Shown: positions 1 through 12,076, numbered from the stretch's first letter. The stretch: 64,000 nt of DNA from Xenopus tropicalis (GCF_000004195.4 NC_030684.2:71407392-71471391); one strand, 5' to 3'. Notes: generated from the letters alone by a model not told the origin. Program-made: numbers and translations.

Positions 1-439
1 CACCAGACATACCAATTTTTGGCTGCACCAGTATATTGGTGATGCAACAAATCACTAAGATTATTACTTCAGTGTCAGCACTGCTGCTTTGGGTCTATTA
101 CTCTGCCCACTGTGGTGGAGCTAGCTTTAGATCACAACTAGGCACATAAGATACAACCATATTTCCAGATTTCCTAAACATAGTACTATAGAGCAACCCA
201 ATAACTGGTTTTACAACCAGTTATTCGATTTCAATTCATTCATTTCGATTTTGAAGATTCATGTTTAAGTGTATCTTAATTTGCTATCTTATTATACTGT
301 ACAGCTTGTTTAAACTTGGGTTCAAGTAGAAATTTATTTTTTTTCTGGAATATGTTTTCTGGTATTTAAAAAGAGTTGAGTTCTGAGTAAAGCATTTGCT
401 ACACAGAGCAAATGTGTGGGTTCTCGGCTGTTCTGCAAA
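1..439. other. Left-edge intergenic stretch
   Basis: AT-rich DNA with no open frame, splice pair or clear element end that I can support. It adjoins the decayed zinc-finger block and could include its 3' flank. Confidence 0.4.
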
Positions 440-900
440 ATACATTCTGCATGAAAACGTCTTTCAACGTGCATTACACTTATAGCTTTTATCCACTGTG
501 TGTTGTGATGTAAGCACAGAGTTCATTGTAAATTGCTTTCTGCACTCATTGCATCTATGTGGTTTGCTTCCAGTGTGGCTTCTCTCATGTGTAAGATAAT
601 TATAACGGAAGTTTTTTCCACATTCATTGCAGTGATTAGACTTTAAAACTCCTTTGTGTATCCTCTGATGGACTAAGAAGACACGCATTTCCCACAGTCA
701 TTACCGCTTTGAGGTTGCTGTCGCATGTAAATTTTCTGTTTTGCAAGAAGGCGAGAATTGTATGAAAACCACTTGCCACATTCATTACACATAAATACCC
801 TGCTGTGTATTTTTCTATGCTCCTAGAGACAGGATTTGTATGTAAAGTGTTTCCCAAATTCTTTATTTATATTCCTGTTCATTAGAGGTACTGGTCTCCA
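440..900 (-). pseudogene. Degenerate C2H2 zinc-finger array
   Basis: Read on the minus strand this stretch shows at least three, perhaps five, worn Kruppel-type fingers. One 74-residue open piece (464-688) carries CNECGKNF, then the linker-like HERSHTGSKPHRCNECRKQF and a final HTVDKSYKCN. Further right, in other frames, are MCNECGKWF (about 775-795) and EFGKHFTYKS (about 845-865). HTGxKP linkers and CxxC pairs identify the family, which usually binds DNA as a nuclear transcription factor. Spacing between C and H pairs is broken in several fingers and the frame changes at least once, so this is a relic exon of a zinc-finger gene, not a working array. No KRAB or other effector domain is visible nearby. 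Confidence 0.75.
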
Positions 901-1375
901 CATGTATTACATCTATGAAGCTTTGCTGCTCCCTGATAATATACACAGGATGGTCTTCTATAAATGCTTTTAGCCCAGTTTATACTATTCTTCTTGTTTT
1001 GTGCTAACCATCTACTGATTATATCATTTGCAGCACTAGTGATCAGTTAGTTTAGATGTTTTATGTCTCATTCTGTGCATGTGCCATGTTTGTTTCATAA
1101 GGGACTATTTCTTTAGCTACACTTCAGCAATCTTATGTCAAGGGCTGGAATCTGTGGGAAATTCTTGTGCCAGGTTCCTGTCATAGAGCAATGTGCTCAA
1201 AGGGTTTGGATTTAGAATTAGAAAAAACTTAATTAAGATTAACTAAGATTGAAGTATAATAAGGGTTTTGTTTAAACAGTTTACATAGTTATTCATAATT
1301 AGCTAGACACAGGGCACAAAGATTTTCTCCAAGAAATCTGGAACCAGGGCTTGGCAACAATATCTTCCCATTCCC
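901..1375. other. Intergenic stretch
   Basis: No gene or element boundary is supported. It lies between the zinc-finger relic and a fold-back MITE. Confidence 0.35.
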
Positions 1376-1778
1376 AGGAACAGTAACACCAAAAAATGAA
1401 AGTGTATAAAAGTAATTACAATATAATGTACTGTTGCCCTGCATTGCTACAACTAGTGTGTTTGCCTCAGAAAGACTACTATAGTTTATATAAGTAAGCT
1501 GCTATGTAGCCATGGGGGCAGCCATTCAAAGGAGAAAAGGCACAGGTTACTTAGCAGATAACAGATAAACACCCATTATATGGGGCTTATCTACTAGTTA
1601 TCTGCTATGTAACCTGTGCCTTTTCTCCAGCTTGAATGGCTGCCCCCATGGCTACACAGCAGCTTATTTATATTGTAGCTTTTCTGTAGCAAAAACACCA
1701 GTTTTTTGCAGAGCAACAGCACATTATATTTTAATAACTTTAAAACACTTTAATTTTTTAATGTTACTGTTTCTTTCA
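1376..1778. mobile_element. Fold-back MITE of the GGAACAGTAACACC family
   Basis: The left end reads GGAACAGTAACACCAAAAAA and the right end is an imperfect inverse (AATGTTACTGTTTCTTT). The inner part is a strong hairpin: the block GCCATGGGGGCAGCCATTCA at about 1,510 returns inverted near 1,640-1,660, as does the run GAGAAAAGGCACAGGTTAC. Sister copies start at 45,721 and 63,802 with full TTAAAGGAACAGTAACACC ends, so this copy has lost its outer TTAA. The family fits the T2-MITE description (TTAAAGGRR, TTAA target). Non-coding. Confidence 0.75.
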
Positions 1779-3169
1779 GAAAAACAATTAACAATTACCT
1801 GAACAACAGTTTTCTAGGGAATAAACACAATTTGCCATAAGATATGTGCTTCTGTCTGACAATATTAAGAAGGCAGACTGTAATTGTGTATAGTAGCAAG
1901 GGTATGCAATCGACACGGTCCACCAGAAATCCAGAGGGGATAGACTGGTGGACAGCGATCAATGTTTTGGCCACCTCTGCCCTAAAACATACATTGCCAT
2001 GTACCCAGCCTGTGCACTGACACCCATTTATAGTATACTAGTGCTGTCCTACTTTTCCTATTGTAGTAGGCCTATTATATTTTAGCCTATGGGCTGGGTT
2101 ATAGTAAAATCATGCAATACTCAAAATACAGCAAACCCATAGCATTCTGCTATGTGGACTGTATTTTAAATGATGTTTAGTATTATCACACTAGTGATGC
2201 AAATGCTTGTAACAACTAAACAGCTTCAGGTACTGCTTTTATTTCTGCATGAATCTAAACATGGTGGGATGTCAAATCATAAATGTAACATTGTAAACCC
2301 CCTTTATTAGTATTTCCTTAATGTAGCTCCACACTACCTCCATTTACAGAGAAGCAAAACATGCCTGCATGTTACAAAAAAACATACTAGTAATGAATTT
2401 ACAGACCCTTACCTAGTTTAAACGGAGAAGTATTACACTTACCTGTCAATGAAATGCTGACCCCCCCCCCCGACTGAGATAGTGATGAGAATTATGAGTC
2501 ATTATTTTACAAAAACAGCAAATGATTTCAATTAACATTTAGAAGTAGTTTCATATTTCCTAGATATAAAGCTTATATTACATTTATAATTTCATGATAG
2601 TTCCCCTTGAACACTTGTTTGAACTTTTTTTTTTGTTTTTTTTTAAAAGAATTCTTCATCAGCTAACAGCGGGTATCTTCTGATAAACAGCATAAGCACT
2701 GTTATATTTTAAGATGTGTTAAATATCATTAATTACTGCACCTGATCATGCATCTGAATTATAAGGTAATCCTGTGATTAGCAGCAAATGTATTTTGAAT
2801 ACTAAATCCTTGGTAACCATAATTTAACTATTTAGACCTACTACACAACACTAGGATTGGAGGCCAGCTTTACCTCTCCAGTCAGTGAATGCTGTTATGG
2901 GGTGAATTCTTTATCACTATGACATATTCCTGAAAAAATAAGACTTCCTCACGTCAGACCCTTGATTTTTACAAGCAGTTTTGCTAATAACTGCTGCTTA
3001 CTTAAAATCCCACCAGAATAAACTCCTCATGAAACTAAAAACTGTGCTAGCACTATGGGCCTGAAAAATTAAACTGCCACTTCCTAAAGATGAAGTAAAT
3101 ATCAAGAAGGCAAGGACATATTTCCCTTGTATTTTGTGATACATTTAAACATATTTTTATATTAATGGT
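1779..3169. other. Intergenic repeats, no gene seen
   Basis: Holds a C12 run at about 2,461 and AT-rich sequence that resembles worn interspersed repeats. No open frame of note or splice-bounded exon was found on either strand. Confidence 0.4.
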
Positions 3170-3500
3170 ATGATAGTTGCACTGTACAAAAATTGGAGCA
3201 AGATTGAGAAGTCTTTGAGGCATGTTTTATGTAAGAGAACCTATTGGAGAAGTGTAGGAAAAGATTTAATCATTAAGTCTCTATGTTTGCCAGTTCTGTT
3301 AATTGTATTGTTCAAAGGCATTTTTGAGCTGGAAAAAAGGGAGACAGGACTGTACAGAGCAGATCACATACATTTATCTAATATTGCTTTAGATATTTTT
3401 AACATGGGATTACCAAATCGATTGGAGAACAATAGGTAGAGCGATGGTCTTAGCATGGAGGAAGGAGAATAGAGATATTTGGGCCTTTTATCCCATGGCC
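3170..3500 (+). pseudogene. Retroelement fragment with SGNH-hydrolase-like C-terminus
   Basis: An 89-residue open frame (3,170-3,439) ends in YRADHIHLSNIALDIFNMGL. The arrangement D-x-x-H-L-S-x-x-G/A-x-D-I-F is the final catalytic block of SGNH/GDSL hydrolases, a domain known to be carried by some YR retrotransposons (Ngaro group). The first 50 residues have no recognisable motif, and nothing upstream shows the GDS or N blocks, so only the tail of the domain survives. The frame closes shortly after, and the DIRS element begins about 100 bp later. I infer a fragment of an older retroelement into or beside which the DIRS copy landed; the family assignment is tentative. Confidence 0.4.
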
Positions 3501-3588
3501 AGTAACACAAGGCTGGGATGGTCAAAATTATAAGTGCCACCTACAGTGGTAGCAAGCTGGGGCTAGTTATTGGAACAAAGAAGAAAAG

Positions 3589-3752
3589 AGAAAATTATTT
3601 CATACTTACAGAGATTTTCTTTTCCTGGCCATCCTCCTCGTCAACATAAAATCTTTACTGATGGGTTTCCCTGCTGGCTCCCAGCCTGGACAGAAGAAAG
3701 GGTTAAATTTCCAACCCTATAAATCCCTCCTCCTACCAACCCAAGACAGTCT
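3589..3752. repeat. DIRS left inverted terminal repeat
   Basis: Inverse of 8,945-9,080 with a few differences, including an extra CTC triplet near 3,636. It marks the 3' side of the minus-strand element. Confidence 0.8.
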
Positions 3753-3782
3753 AATTATCAAGTCCCAGTTTCGGGGGGGTAT

Positions 3783-3895
3783 GTTGACGAGGAGGATGAC
3801 CAGGAAAAGAAAATCTCTGTAAGTATGAAATAATTTTCTCTTTTCCTGGCCATCCTCCGTCAACATAAAATCTTTACTGATGGGTTATACCCAAG
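3783..3895. repeat. DIRS internal complementary region
   Basis: The segment about 3,783-3,840 is the inverse of 3,589-3,645 and runs into another copy of the terminal sequence (TTTTCCTGGCCATCCTCCGT, about 3,842-3,861). In DIRS elements such a region templates completion of the ends. Confidence 0.75.
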
Positions 3896-3938
3896 CAATC
3901 AACAATAAGGGGAGGGAGCCAAGTCATGCTTAATTATT

Positions 3939-5010
3939 TTAATTCACAGCCATTGCTGAAGAAATAATAGATTGCCCAAAGTTAGCTTGGGCTCTGGACA
4001 AAATGTCTAATTTATAATGTTTAATGAAAGTATTAGGCGTAGCCCAGGTTGCTGCCTTGCGGATCATCTCAGAAGATACTCCTGCCTCTGCTGCCCATGA
4101 AGCTGCCATACCTCTGGTAGAGTGAGACCTTACTCCTTCCGGCGGTGTCCTGCCCTGTTGTTCGTACGCTTTGGAAATTACCTTGACTATCCAAGCACTC
4201 AGAGTTGATTTGGACGCTGCTTCGCCTTTTCTTTTCCCTGCTGGGATTACAAACAATTTTCTTGATTTTCTGATTTCCTCAGTTCTGTCAATATAAGTCT
4301 TAAGACATCTCTTCACGCCCAGTGTAGATAATTGATCCTGAGCTGTAGAAAAATCTAAGGAGGGTAGACAGATTGGCTCATTAATATGGAATTTAGACAC
4401 TTTAGGTAAGAAACTGAGAACAGGTCTTAGTGCCACCTTCCCTTCATGAAAAATGGTGTATGGGGGATCAACTGACAGAGCTTGAAGCTCACAAACTCTT
4501 CGTGCTGACGTAAGAGCCACTAGAAAAAATGTTTTTAGAGTCATGAACCAACATGATACCTGATCTAGAGGTTCAAATGGCGGCAAAGACAGTGCCTTCA
4601 GAACAAGCGGAAGGTCCCACGCTGGAAATGTACTTTTCCTTGGAGGTCAAACTCTATTTACTGCTTGAAAAAATCTTATTATTAATGGGTCTTTTGCCCA
4701 TTTCTTCTCTAGAATTGCTGATAAAGCGGACACTTGACCCTTCAGTGTACTTAAGCTCAATCCCCTATCAAGACCGGCTTGCAGAAAATCTAAAATGTTT
4801 CCCACTGAAGGGTTCATTGGATCCAAGGATCTCTCCACTGCCCAGGCACGGAAGATGTCCCAAATTTTATGGTACTTACCCATGGTATTGTGTTTTCTGG
4901 CCTTAACCAATGTATCAATTACCGCCTCCGAGCATCCTAACTCCCTTAGGATCCTCCTCTCAACTTCCAGGCCTTCAAATTGAGACTTGCTGGATCTGGA
5001 TGTTCCCATC
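3939..5010 (-). pseudogene. DIRS tyrosine recombinase, one in-frame stop
   Basis: The recombinase is read in one frame from inside the 5,468-4,647 frame through to 3,939. The N-terminal core-binding part includes RKHNTMGKYHKIW, and the catalytic part has the expected residues: Arg in SARRVCEL, the HxxR block in RSHSTRGMAASWA, and a Tyr nucleophile in FIKHYKLD near the C-terminus. A single in-frame TGA at 4,647-4,649 splits it; the reading frame on both sides is the same, so this is a nonsense change and not a frameshift, possibly CGA to TGA by CpG decay. The enzyme would integrate the circular DNA copy. It overlaps the end of the RNase H frame upstream, as usual in compact DIRS elements. Confidence 0.85.
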
Positions 5011-6756
5011 TGCCCTGAATCAATAAATCCCTGCTCTGTGGGAGATATAATGGGCGAGATACTGACAGGCTTCTCAACAAAGGATACCAAGGCCTCCTCG
5101 GCCAATCTGGGAGAATTGCAATCACCGTCATTTTGGATTGCCGGATTTTCAACAGAATTTTCAGAATGATAGGAATCGGAGGGAAAATGTACGTGAATAG
5201 GCCTTCCCAACTCTGCGATAAAGCGTCCACTGCCGCTGCACCTGGAGAGGGGACTCTGGAGTAGAACACTGGGAGTTTGGCATTCACATGGGTCGCCATT
5301 AGATCCACTTCCGAACAACCCCAGACGGAGATTATCCAAGAGAATACTGCTGGATTCAATGCCCACTCCCCCTTGAGCAAAAGTCTCCGACTGAGATAGT
5401 CTGCTTCTACATTCTCCGTACCTGGAACATATTGGGCTGTCAAGTCTAAGAGATGATATTGAGCCCACTCCATAATTGGACCGACTTCCCTGAGGAGTGA
5501 TCTGCTCCTCGTTCCTCCTTGTTCTCTGATGTAAGCTGCTGCAGCAGCATTGTCTGTCCTCACCTTGACAGCAGAACCCTGGAGAATTTCCCTGAAAGAG
5601 ACAAGTGCCTGAAAAATTGCTCTGAGATGTTGGACGGAATTCTCAAAAGGTCTTCCCTCCATCTCCCCTGAGATGAAAAATTGAGGAGATGTGCTCCCCA
5701 ACCTAGGCCTGAGGCATCCATGTATATCTCTATCCACTCGGAATTCTCCAGGGGGAGACCACCTCGTAGATTGCTGTGGATCATCCACCATGCCAACTGT
5801 CTCTTGCACTTTAGGGTAATCTGAATTGTTTGCGACCAATTCTGGTCCACTGAATTCCATTGACTCAGAAAGGATAATTGGATAGGCCTCATTTTCCATT
5901 TGGCCCATCTGACAAGGCCAATAGTTGAAGTCAGGAGACCTAACAGACTCATGAACTTCTTTGCTGATGTGGCCGACTTCTTTCTGAATTGTGTCACTTG
6001 AAGCACGATGTGGTCTATCCTCTTCCTCGGTAGAGTTACTAATCCCAACAAGGTGTCTATTTGGGCTCCCAAATAAATCATCCTCTGAGCAGGTACCACT
6101 TGACTTTTGGCTAGATTCACCATCCAACCGAACCTCTCCAACACTTCTCTGGTCCCCTGAAGATTGGAACGTAAGATTGTTGGATCTCCTGCCACCAGAA
6201 GAAGATCGTCGAGGTAATGATAAATTTGTATTCCATATCCTCTCAACTTGGCTATGATTACAACCAGCACCTTCGTGAAGGTTCTGGGCGAGGTTGCCAG
6301 CCCAAATGGAAGACAGCGAAACTGATAATGCTGATCTTTGAGACAAAACCGCAGAAATCTTTGATGCTCCAGAGCAATCGGAATATGTAAATAAGCGTCT
6401 TTTAGGTCCAGAGAGGCTAGCCAGTCTCCTAGACGAATCATCGACTTTCTCGTTGCTAAGGTTTCCATCTTGAAAGTCTGTTTTTTTAAAAACTTGTTTA
6501 GCATCCTCAGATCTAAAATGGGACGTAGGTCTCCCGTAGCTTTTGTGACTAAGAAGAGAGGAGAATAGAATCCTCTTCCTTGCTCTGGAGGTGAGACCAG
6601 GGTGACTGCCTGTTTTAGCATGAGCTGCTGGAGATAATGGAAAAGAAAATCTCTTTTTGAGAATCGCGAGGTAGAATGGTAGAAACGAAATGATTTAGCA
6701 AAGGCTTTTGATGAAATTCTAGGCGGTACCCTCTTAGAATTATGGATATCACCCAT
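4946..6756 (-). pseudogene. DIRS reverse transcriptase and RNase H, frameshifted
   Basis: The first open piece (6,756-5,560) holds the RT: the palm block DLRPILDLRMLNKFL, SLDLKDAYLHIPI, the LPFGLATSPRTFTKVL block and the catalytic YLDD (HYLDDLLLV). It ends with the RNase H start EIYMDASGLGWGAH, then is closed by a frameshift near 5,650-5,700. The second piece (6,346-4,946) continues the RNase H in another frame with VRTDNAAAAAYI and a C-terminal block containing VEADYLSRR and VDLMATHVNAKLPVFYSR, typical of DIRS/retroviral-type RNase H tails. Catalytic Asp residues of both activities are present. The lesion makes this copy non-autonomous as it stands. Confidence 0.87.
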
Positions 6757-6834
6757 GCATCCTGAATTTCTGTTGTCCAGACATCCTGAAAGGCCGATAA
6801 TCTTGCTCCCACTGGAGGTTGGACATCCGAACCG

Positions 6835-8118
6835 TCATTGTGTTTTGGCTGTAGACTTGGGAGATCTAGTTTGCTTAACTCTGGGAGATTTAAAGTATGT
6901 GTTCTGCCCTGAACGCCATGTAGAGGTTCTATACTCTCTTCCTGGTCTGTAAGATCTGGCATCATTTCTTCGTCTGAAGAAAGTATCTGATTGTTTTTTC
7001 GTGGACTCACGAAAACGCCGTGTCTGAGGAAGAAAGGTACTTTTTCCTCCCGTTGATTTAGAAATTATATCATCCAAAGCTTTACCAAACAAACGCTTGC
7101 CTTCATAGGGCATCTTACAGAGTGAATTCTTGGAAGCTGTGTCTGCAAACCAGGATCTAACCCACAAGGCTCTGCATGCTGCCACTCCAAAGGACATAGC
7201 CCGCGTAGATAGTTGAACCAAGTGAAGTGCGGCCTCTAAGCAGAAATTAGATGCGACTCTGAAATCCTCCAAGTGCTCAAGGATCTTTTCTCTAGGAGTT
7301 TTCTCCTTCACAGCCTGCTCTAAACTCTCTGTCCAAAGGGAGAGGGCCTTAGTCACTGAAACAAGCGCCACTGCTGGTTTGCATGCTGCGCCAGCGGACA
7401 TATAACACTTTTTTAGCTCTGTTTCCATTCTATCCATCGGGTGCTTTAGGGCAAAGATGTCATCGATTGGTAATGCTGTCTTCCTAGAAAGCCTTGCCAC
7501 TGGGGCATCAACTGATGGAGGGGTGGTCCATATCTCTTGCACTTCATCTGCAAATGGAAAAAGCTTTTCAATTTTCCTCTCCACTGGAATCCTTCTAGAT
7601 ATCTTAGACCACTCTGCTTTCATTAATTCTTGCACCTCATTATGCACAGGAAAAACAGTCTTTTTCTTTCTGGAAAATAGCAGGGAGGTGGATGGTTGGT
7701 CTGCATCCTCCAAGTTAAGGGTTCGCCGAACTGCTTTAATTAAAGGATTCAAATGTCTCCAATCAAAGACTGAAATCTCCTCTCCAGTTTCCTCATCCTC
7801 CGATGAAGAAGCATTGTCTGAAGAAATTTCGTGAACCACTGTATCTGAGCCCTCTAGTGGAGGCTCTGTATTTAATTGTACAGTCTCTTTCATGGTTTGA
7901 GCAACTGCTTCTTAAATCCATAACATGAGGGATTGCTGATTAGGAAAGGAAGCAGAAGTTGATGGACTCTCTGTGTCTTTATTTGATGCCTCAATCTCCT
8001 TCGGCATTAATTCAGCAAAACAATCTTTACAAATTCTTTTATCCTTTAAAGCAGGGTTATGACAAGCTTTACAGCGTCTCTCAGACTCATGTTTATCTCC
8101 CTTCTTAAAGGGTTCTTC
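6835..8118 (-). pseudogene. DIRS gag-like ORF1, one in-frame stop
   Basis: A short leading piece begins MEEPFKKGDKHESERRCKAC and has a double CxxC motif (CKACHNPALKDKRICKDC) that may bind zinc. It stops at a TAA (7,912-7,914) and the same frame resumes at once, giving a 352-residue frame from 7,893 to 6,835. That part has an acidic N-terminus rich in Ser, Glu and Asp, a helical middle and a basic Arg/Ser/Tyr-rich tail, which suits an RNA-binding structural protein. It is upstream of the RT frame, as gag is in DIRS elements. The single stop is a nonsense lesion rather than a frameshift. Assignment to gag rests on position and composition, since these proteins are poorly conserved. Confidence 0.75.
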
Positions 8119-8232
8119 CATAAGGGCAGACACACTGCAATAAATATAAATAAATAACCATTTTAAAATGTTATCCGAAAACTTTAAAAGAAGCTGCCGC
8201 AGAAATACAGGCTCTACCTTAGGGGCAGTCAT

Positions 8233-8944
8233 ACTGCAATAAATAAAACGTTTAAGAACGTAACAGCATTACCCCCATAGATAACAGTGGATATATAGGT
8301 CTTCACAGGGGCAGTTATAGTGCAATAAATGAACACATAACAAATCATTGATGGTATTAGGAGCCCACAATAGATTATAGCAGACACAACAGGGTCTTAC
8401 TTAGGGGCAGAAATACTGCACTCATACATTTAACAATAGTATTAAAATACTAGGAGAACTCCCATAGCCACAGTACAGATCGTACATGAGTAAACCGGCA
8501 TACATACTGCACTTCAATAATGTTATGCATATTAGGCATAGGCATGTTGAAACAACATATAGCCTGCCTGTTCTCACTCAGAGGAAGGAGCAGTTCTCTT
8601 AGGGGCAGCCGGATCCATAGCGGAGCACGCTGATTCAGATGCCAGGCAGCGTGTGGAGTGGCTGCAGAAAACTTTTAAAATCAGCGTGACGTCATCAGAC
8701 GGCGCCGCCCCAACCAGGAAGCGCCTGAGCGCAAGTAGGAGCTGCTGATCGCAGCAGAATACAGCCCCCCCCTCACGAGTCCAGGGGGACTCCCCCTCCT
8801 AGCAACGCTGTTGCTACACAGGACAGGGGCTACGGCGGAGGACTCTGCAGTAAGATAAGCAGAGATGAAAGCCCAGTAATCTCTCTGTGACTGTAAGTAC
8901 CTAAAAAGACAAACAAACATGTCTGACCCAGGCTGGGACAGAAG
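8233..8944 (-). other. DIRS 5' untranslated region with spaced short repeats
   Basis: No frame is open. Variants of TAGGGGCAG...ATACTGCAATAAAT recur at about 8,220, 8,310, 8,405 and 8,500, giving a diffuse repeat of roughly 90-100 bp. The right part (8,640-8,830) is GC-rich and may hold the promoter. Confidence 0.5.
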
Positions 8945-9080
8945 AAAAAAGACTGTCTTGGGTTGGTAGGAGGAGGGATTTATAGGGTTGGAAATTTAAC
9001 CCTTTCTTCTGTCCAGGCTGGGAACCAGCAGGGAAACCCATCAGTAAAGAATTTATGTTGACGGAGGATGGCCAGGAAAA
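8945..9080. repeat. DIRS right inverted terminal repeat
   Basis: Inverse of the left repeat: GACTGTCTTGGGTTGGTAGG, then a block reaching the outer end GGAGGATGGCCAGGAAAA. Confidence 0.8.
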
Positions 9081-9338
9081 CTGTGGTCTGTCTCCACCTC
9101 TAGTTGGTGTGTTATGTTTTATTGGGGTTTGGGTTATAAAGAAGAACTAAAGATAAACTGAAGTAAGCTAGATATGTTGTACATTATGTTTTGGGCTTCT
9201 GTACCAGCCCAATGCAACCACAGCCCTTAAACAGGGAAGATCTGTGCCCTCAAAGATGCCCCAGTAGCTCCCCATCTTCTCTCCTGCTGATTCACTGCAG
9301 ATGGCTGCTGTGAGTTACTGAGCCTAGGGACTGAATCA

Positions 9339-9601
9339 CAGGGATCCCCAACCTTTCTTACTCATGAGCCACAGTCAAATGTAAAAAGACTTGGTGAGCA
9401 ACACAATCATAAAAAATTATGGGGGTGCCAAAATAAGGCCTCAGTGCATAATCTCATATTTTAGACGGCTTTGTTTGGTATTATTTGCCACCAAGCCAGG
9501 AATTTAAACAAACAAAAAACCTGCTTTAGGGACACTGAGAGCAACATCCAAGGAGTTGGTGAGCAACATGTTGCTCATGAGCCCCTGGTTGGGGATCACT
9601 G
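9339..9601. mobile_element. hAT-like non-autonomous element (CAGGGATCCCCAACC ends)
   Basis: Left end CAGGGATCCCCAACC and right end GGTTGGGGATCACTG are inverted matches with one change. Beyond them, CTCATGAGCCAC near the left is mirrored by GCTCATGAGCCCC near the right. No transposase. The 8-bp flanks do not match, so the target duplication is lost or the ends are slightly off. Confidence 0.65.
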
Positions 9602-9616
9602 ATATAGTTTATATAC

Positions 9617-9825
9617 TAGGGATGCACTGAATCCAGGATTCGATTCGGCCTTTTTCAGCAGTAATCCTAAATTGAATTTTTTTCATGCAGTTCTCGTTAG
9701 TCCTTCATTATCCTAATTTTCATATGCAAATTAAGGTTTGGATTTGGCCCAGTATTTGGCTGAATCTTTATCAAAGGATTCAGGTTTTGCCCAGATCCTA
9801 AAATAGTGTATTAAGTGCATCTCTA
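9617..9825. mobile_element. hAT MITE (TAGGGATGCACTGAATCC family)
   Basis: Starts TAGGGATGCACTGAATCC and ends GTGCATCTCTA. The flanking 8-mers TTATATAC and GTATACAC match at 6 of 8 positions, as a worn hAT target duplication would. A better-preserved relative is at 42,413-42,661. Confidence 0.75.
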
Positions 9826-12076
9826 GTATACACAGAATATAAATATAGTATAATGCTGATTATCAGTTTACATATTTATTAGTACAATGCAGCTCTGAAA
9901 CCAGTGCAGTTAGTATGACAATTTAATACTTAGTCCTGTAGCATCAGCTTTTATGACAAGGCAGCCTCATGTGCTACTGGATAATTTGCAACAACCCCTA
10001 AGCTTAGCTTCTCAACAGCTGCCCAGAGCACACTGAGCATGTGAGTGTCACTGACACTTCTAAATCCAAGATGGGGAGCTCCTATGACAACTGTAAAGAA
10101 CTGGATCATTGCTATTATAGAGATGCTGAACCTTTAGGTTGGTGCAGTAAGTACAGTGTATAAAATTTGGCATTTCTAGCCATATTGATTTTTAGGGTTT
10201 AGTTTCTTTAAATAGAGGGAGCTTCTAAGGCTATAAAGCATTCTGCAGAATAAACATAGCATTCTAGCTGGCACTGTTGTTGCTAATCTATTGGCAATAA
10301 AATGCTCATATACATGATCATATAAAAGCATGAGGCCGAAGGCAGAATGCTTATACTTGTCTTGAAACTCAGGTCATGTAACTAATTACGTCATTCAGCA
10401 CCAGTTATTACTGATGACATTACTAAGAACCATTGATAAGCATATCATTTATTCATGGATATTCATGGCTCGTGTGTATTATATTACACATTTACAAAGT
10501 GCCAGCATATTCCGCAGCATTGTATAATTAATGGAAATAGGTGTTATTTGTTTCTCCTTCTGTTCTGGTTCTTGAAACTGTGCAAATTTTCTTACAGGTC
10601 TGTTAACTGGCTTGTGCCAAGTTGTTTCATGACATTTACAATTAAATATACTTAAAACCATTGAAAATGTTCAATGGAAAGTTACTTAAAAAATGAAATT
10701 TTCCTTTATAGGAGATCCCATTTCTAGGTTTCCTAAAAAATTTGTGTTCTTAAAAAAAAAAAAAAAAAAAAAAAAGAATCAGCCTTTTCACTAGAATGCA
10801 GAAGCTTTCAAAGCCAGCTGCAAGTTTGTTGATCTATAATTTCTTGGCACCCTCTTTATACGTTACGCAGATTTAGTGCAATGAGATGTAGTTTTTAGCA
10901 CAGCAATAAAACAAATTCATGTGTTTACAAAAAATATAGTAAACAACTGGCAATAATACCATCAGGAACCTATATTCTAGAAATGTATTGCTCAAACAAC
11001 CACCAAATTTGTAAAAAATTCTAAAAAATTATTTATTAGTTTTTGTGCAAAGAGCAAGGTTATTTTATAGACCATATACAGGTATGTACAGTTGACAAGT
11101 TCACTCAAACATATTCTATATATACAACTGAGTATCAATTGAAAAAGAAACAGAAGAGTAGCAATACAGTCATTAAGGCCAGAATAGCAAAGATGTTTTC
11201 CTGAAATAAACCGTAGACTAGAGTATGATTGAGGATCAAATAAATGGGATTTACTTACACCATTGCAGTTTTTCACACTACTATCCTTTTTCTAAGCAGA
11301 GCTAGTGAATATGTATCCTTATTCCCTGCCATAAGCTCAAAACAGAAAAAAAACACATTCCCAAGTAACAATGCTCAAACTCAGTCAGGGTGCTAGTTAC
11401 TCATACATTTGAGCTACAGTTGCTGGTGATATGCTTGCTTAATGGTCATGTTGGAGGAAGCTAATGGATGCAGTCTGTTAGGCATTTGCTGGATAACAGT
11501 TGAGCCAACATAAGACATGCAATGTATATTTAGAAGTTTCCTATGGGCAGGTGTATGATTTTGCTTCTCACTAAAGTAAAGGGTATTTTCTTAATTTGAG
11601 AAAGAGGAATATTTATAAAGTATGCCCCGTAGTGCCAGGAAGCCTAATCTAAAACCAATGTGCATAGAATTTTTGTCACATATGTAACAGTGTACAGGTG
11701 ATGCAATTTTGTCTGTTTGAAATTGTTGTGGATTATTTGTGGAAATTATTTTTCTTTTTAATTCCCAATATAGTTTAGGTCCGTTTTTTTTTTTTCTTTA
11801 AAAAAAAAGTCTCAAATTTAAAACAATTACGGTAAAACTATAATTAGTTAATTACACTCTATTACAAATGAAGCTTGTGTTTTTTGGACAAAATCAAATA
11901 TTAAATACCTTACCCCCTCTTATGTAATAAAAGGCAAAATGTTTGGGCAAGTGCAGTAACCCATGGCACCCAATTAAACCTGTAGCGAATATTACCCATT
12001 TTACTATATAACCCCAAAATATTTACTGCATTAATATCTACTCTGCAAGCACGTGTTTAAGTGCGGTTATTTGCCA
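9826..12076. other. Intergenic DNA and possible distal exo1 3' UTR
   Basis: Contains a copy (about 10,010-10,330) of a repeat also present at 48,930-49,320 and, inverted, at 57,690-58,180, and an A24 run at 10,752. The part from about 11,000 to 12,076 is unique-looking, AT-rich DNA that could belong to a long exo1 3' UTR, but nothing in the sequence proves it. Confidence 0.4.

Larger units (their letters stand above)
3589..9080 (-). mobile_element. DIRS1-type tyrosine-recombinase retrotransposon, nearly complete
   Basis: The element runs on the minus strand and has the DIRS structure rather than LTRs. Inverted terminal repeats of about 120-130 bp lie at about 3,620-3,752 and 8,945-9,080 (the shared outer block includes TTTTCCTGGCCATCCTCC). 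Beside the left repeat, 3,783-3,890 is an internal complementary region: it contains the inverse of 3,589-3,640 and another copy of the terminal sequence, as expected for DIRS replication through a circular intermediate. Inside are a gag-like frame, an RT/RNase H frame and a tyrosine recombinase, in the usual order. Each carries one or few lesions: in-frame stops in gag and recombinase and at least one frameshift within RNase H. DIRS elements do not make target duplications, and none is seen. Confidence 0.9.
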
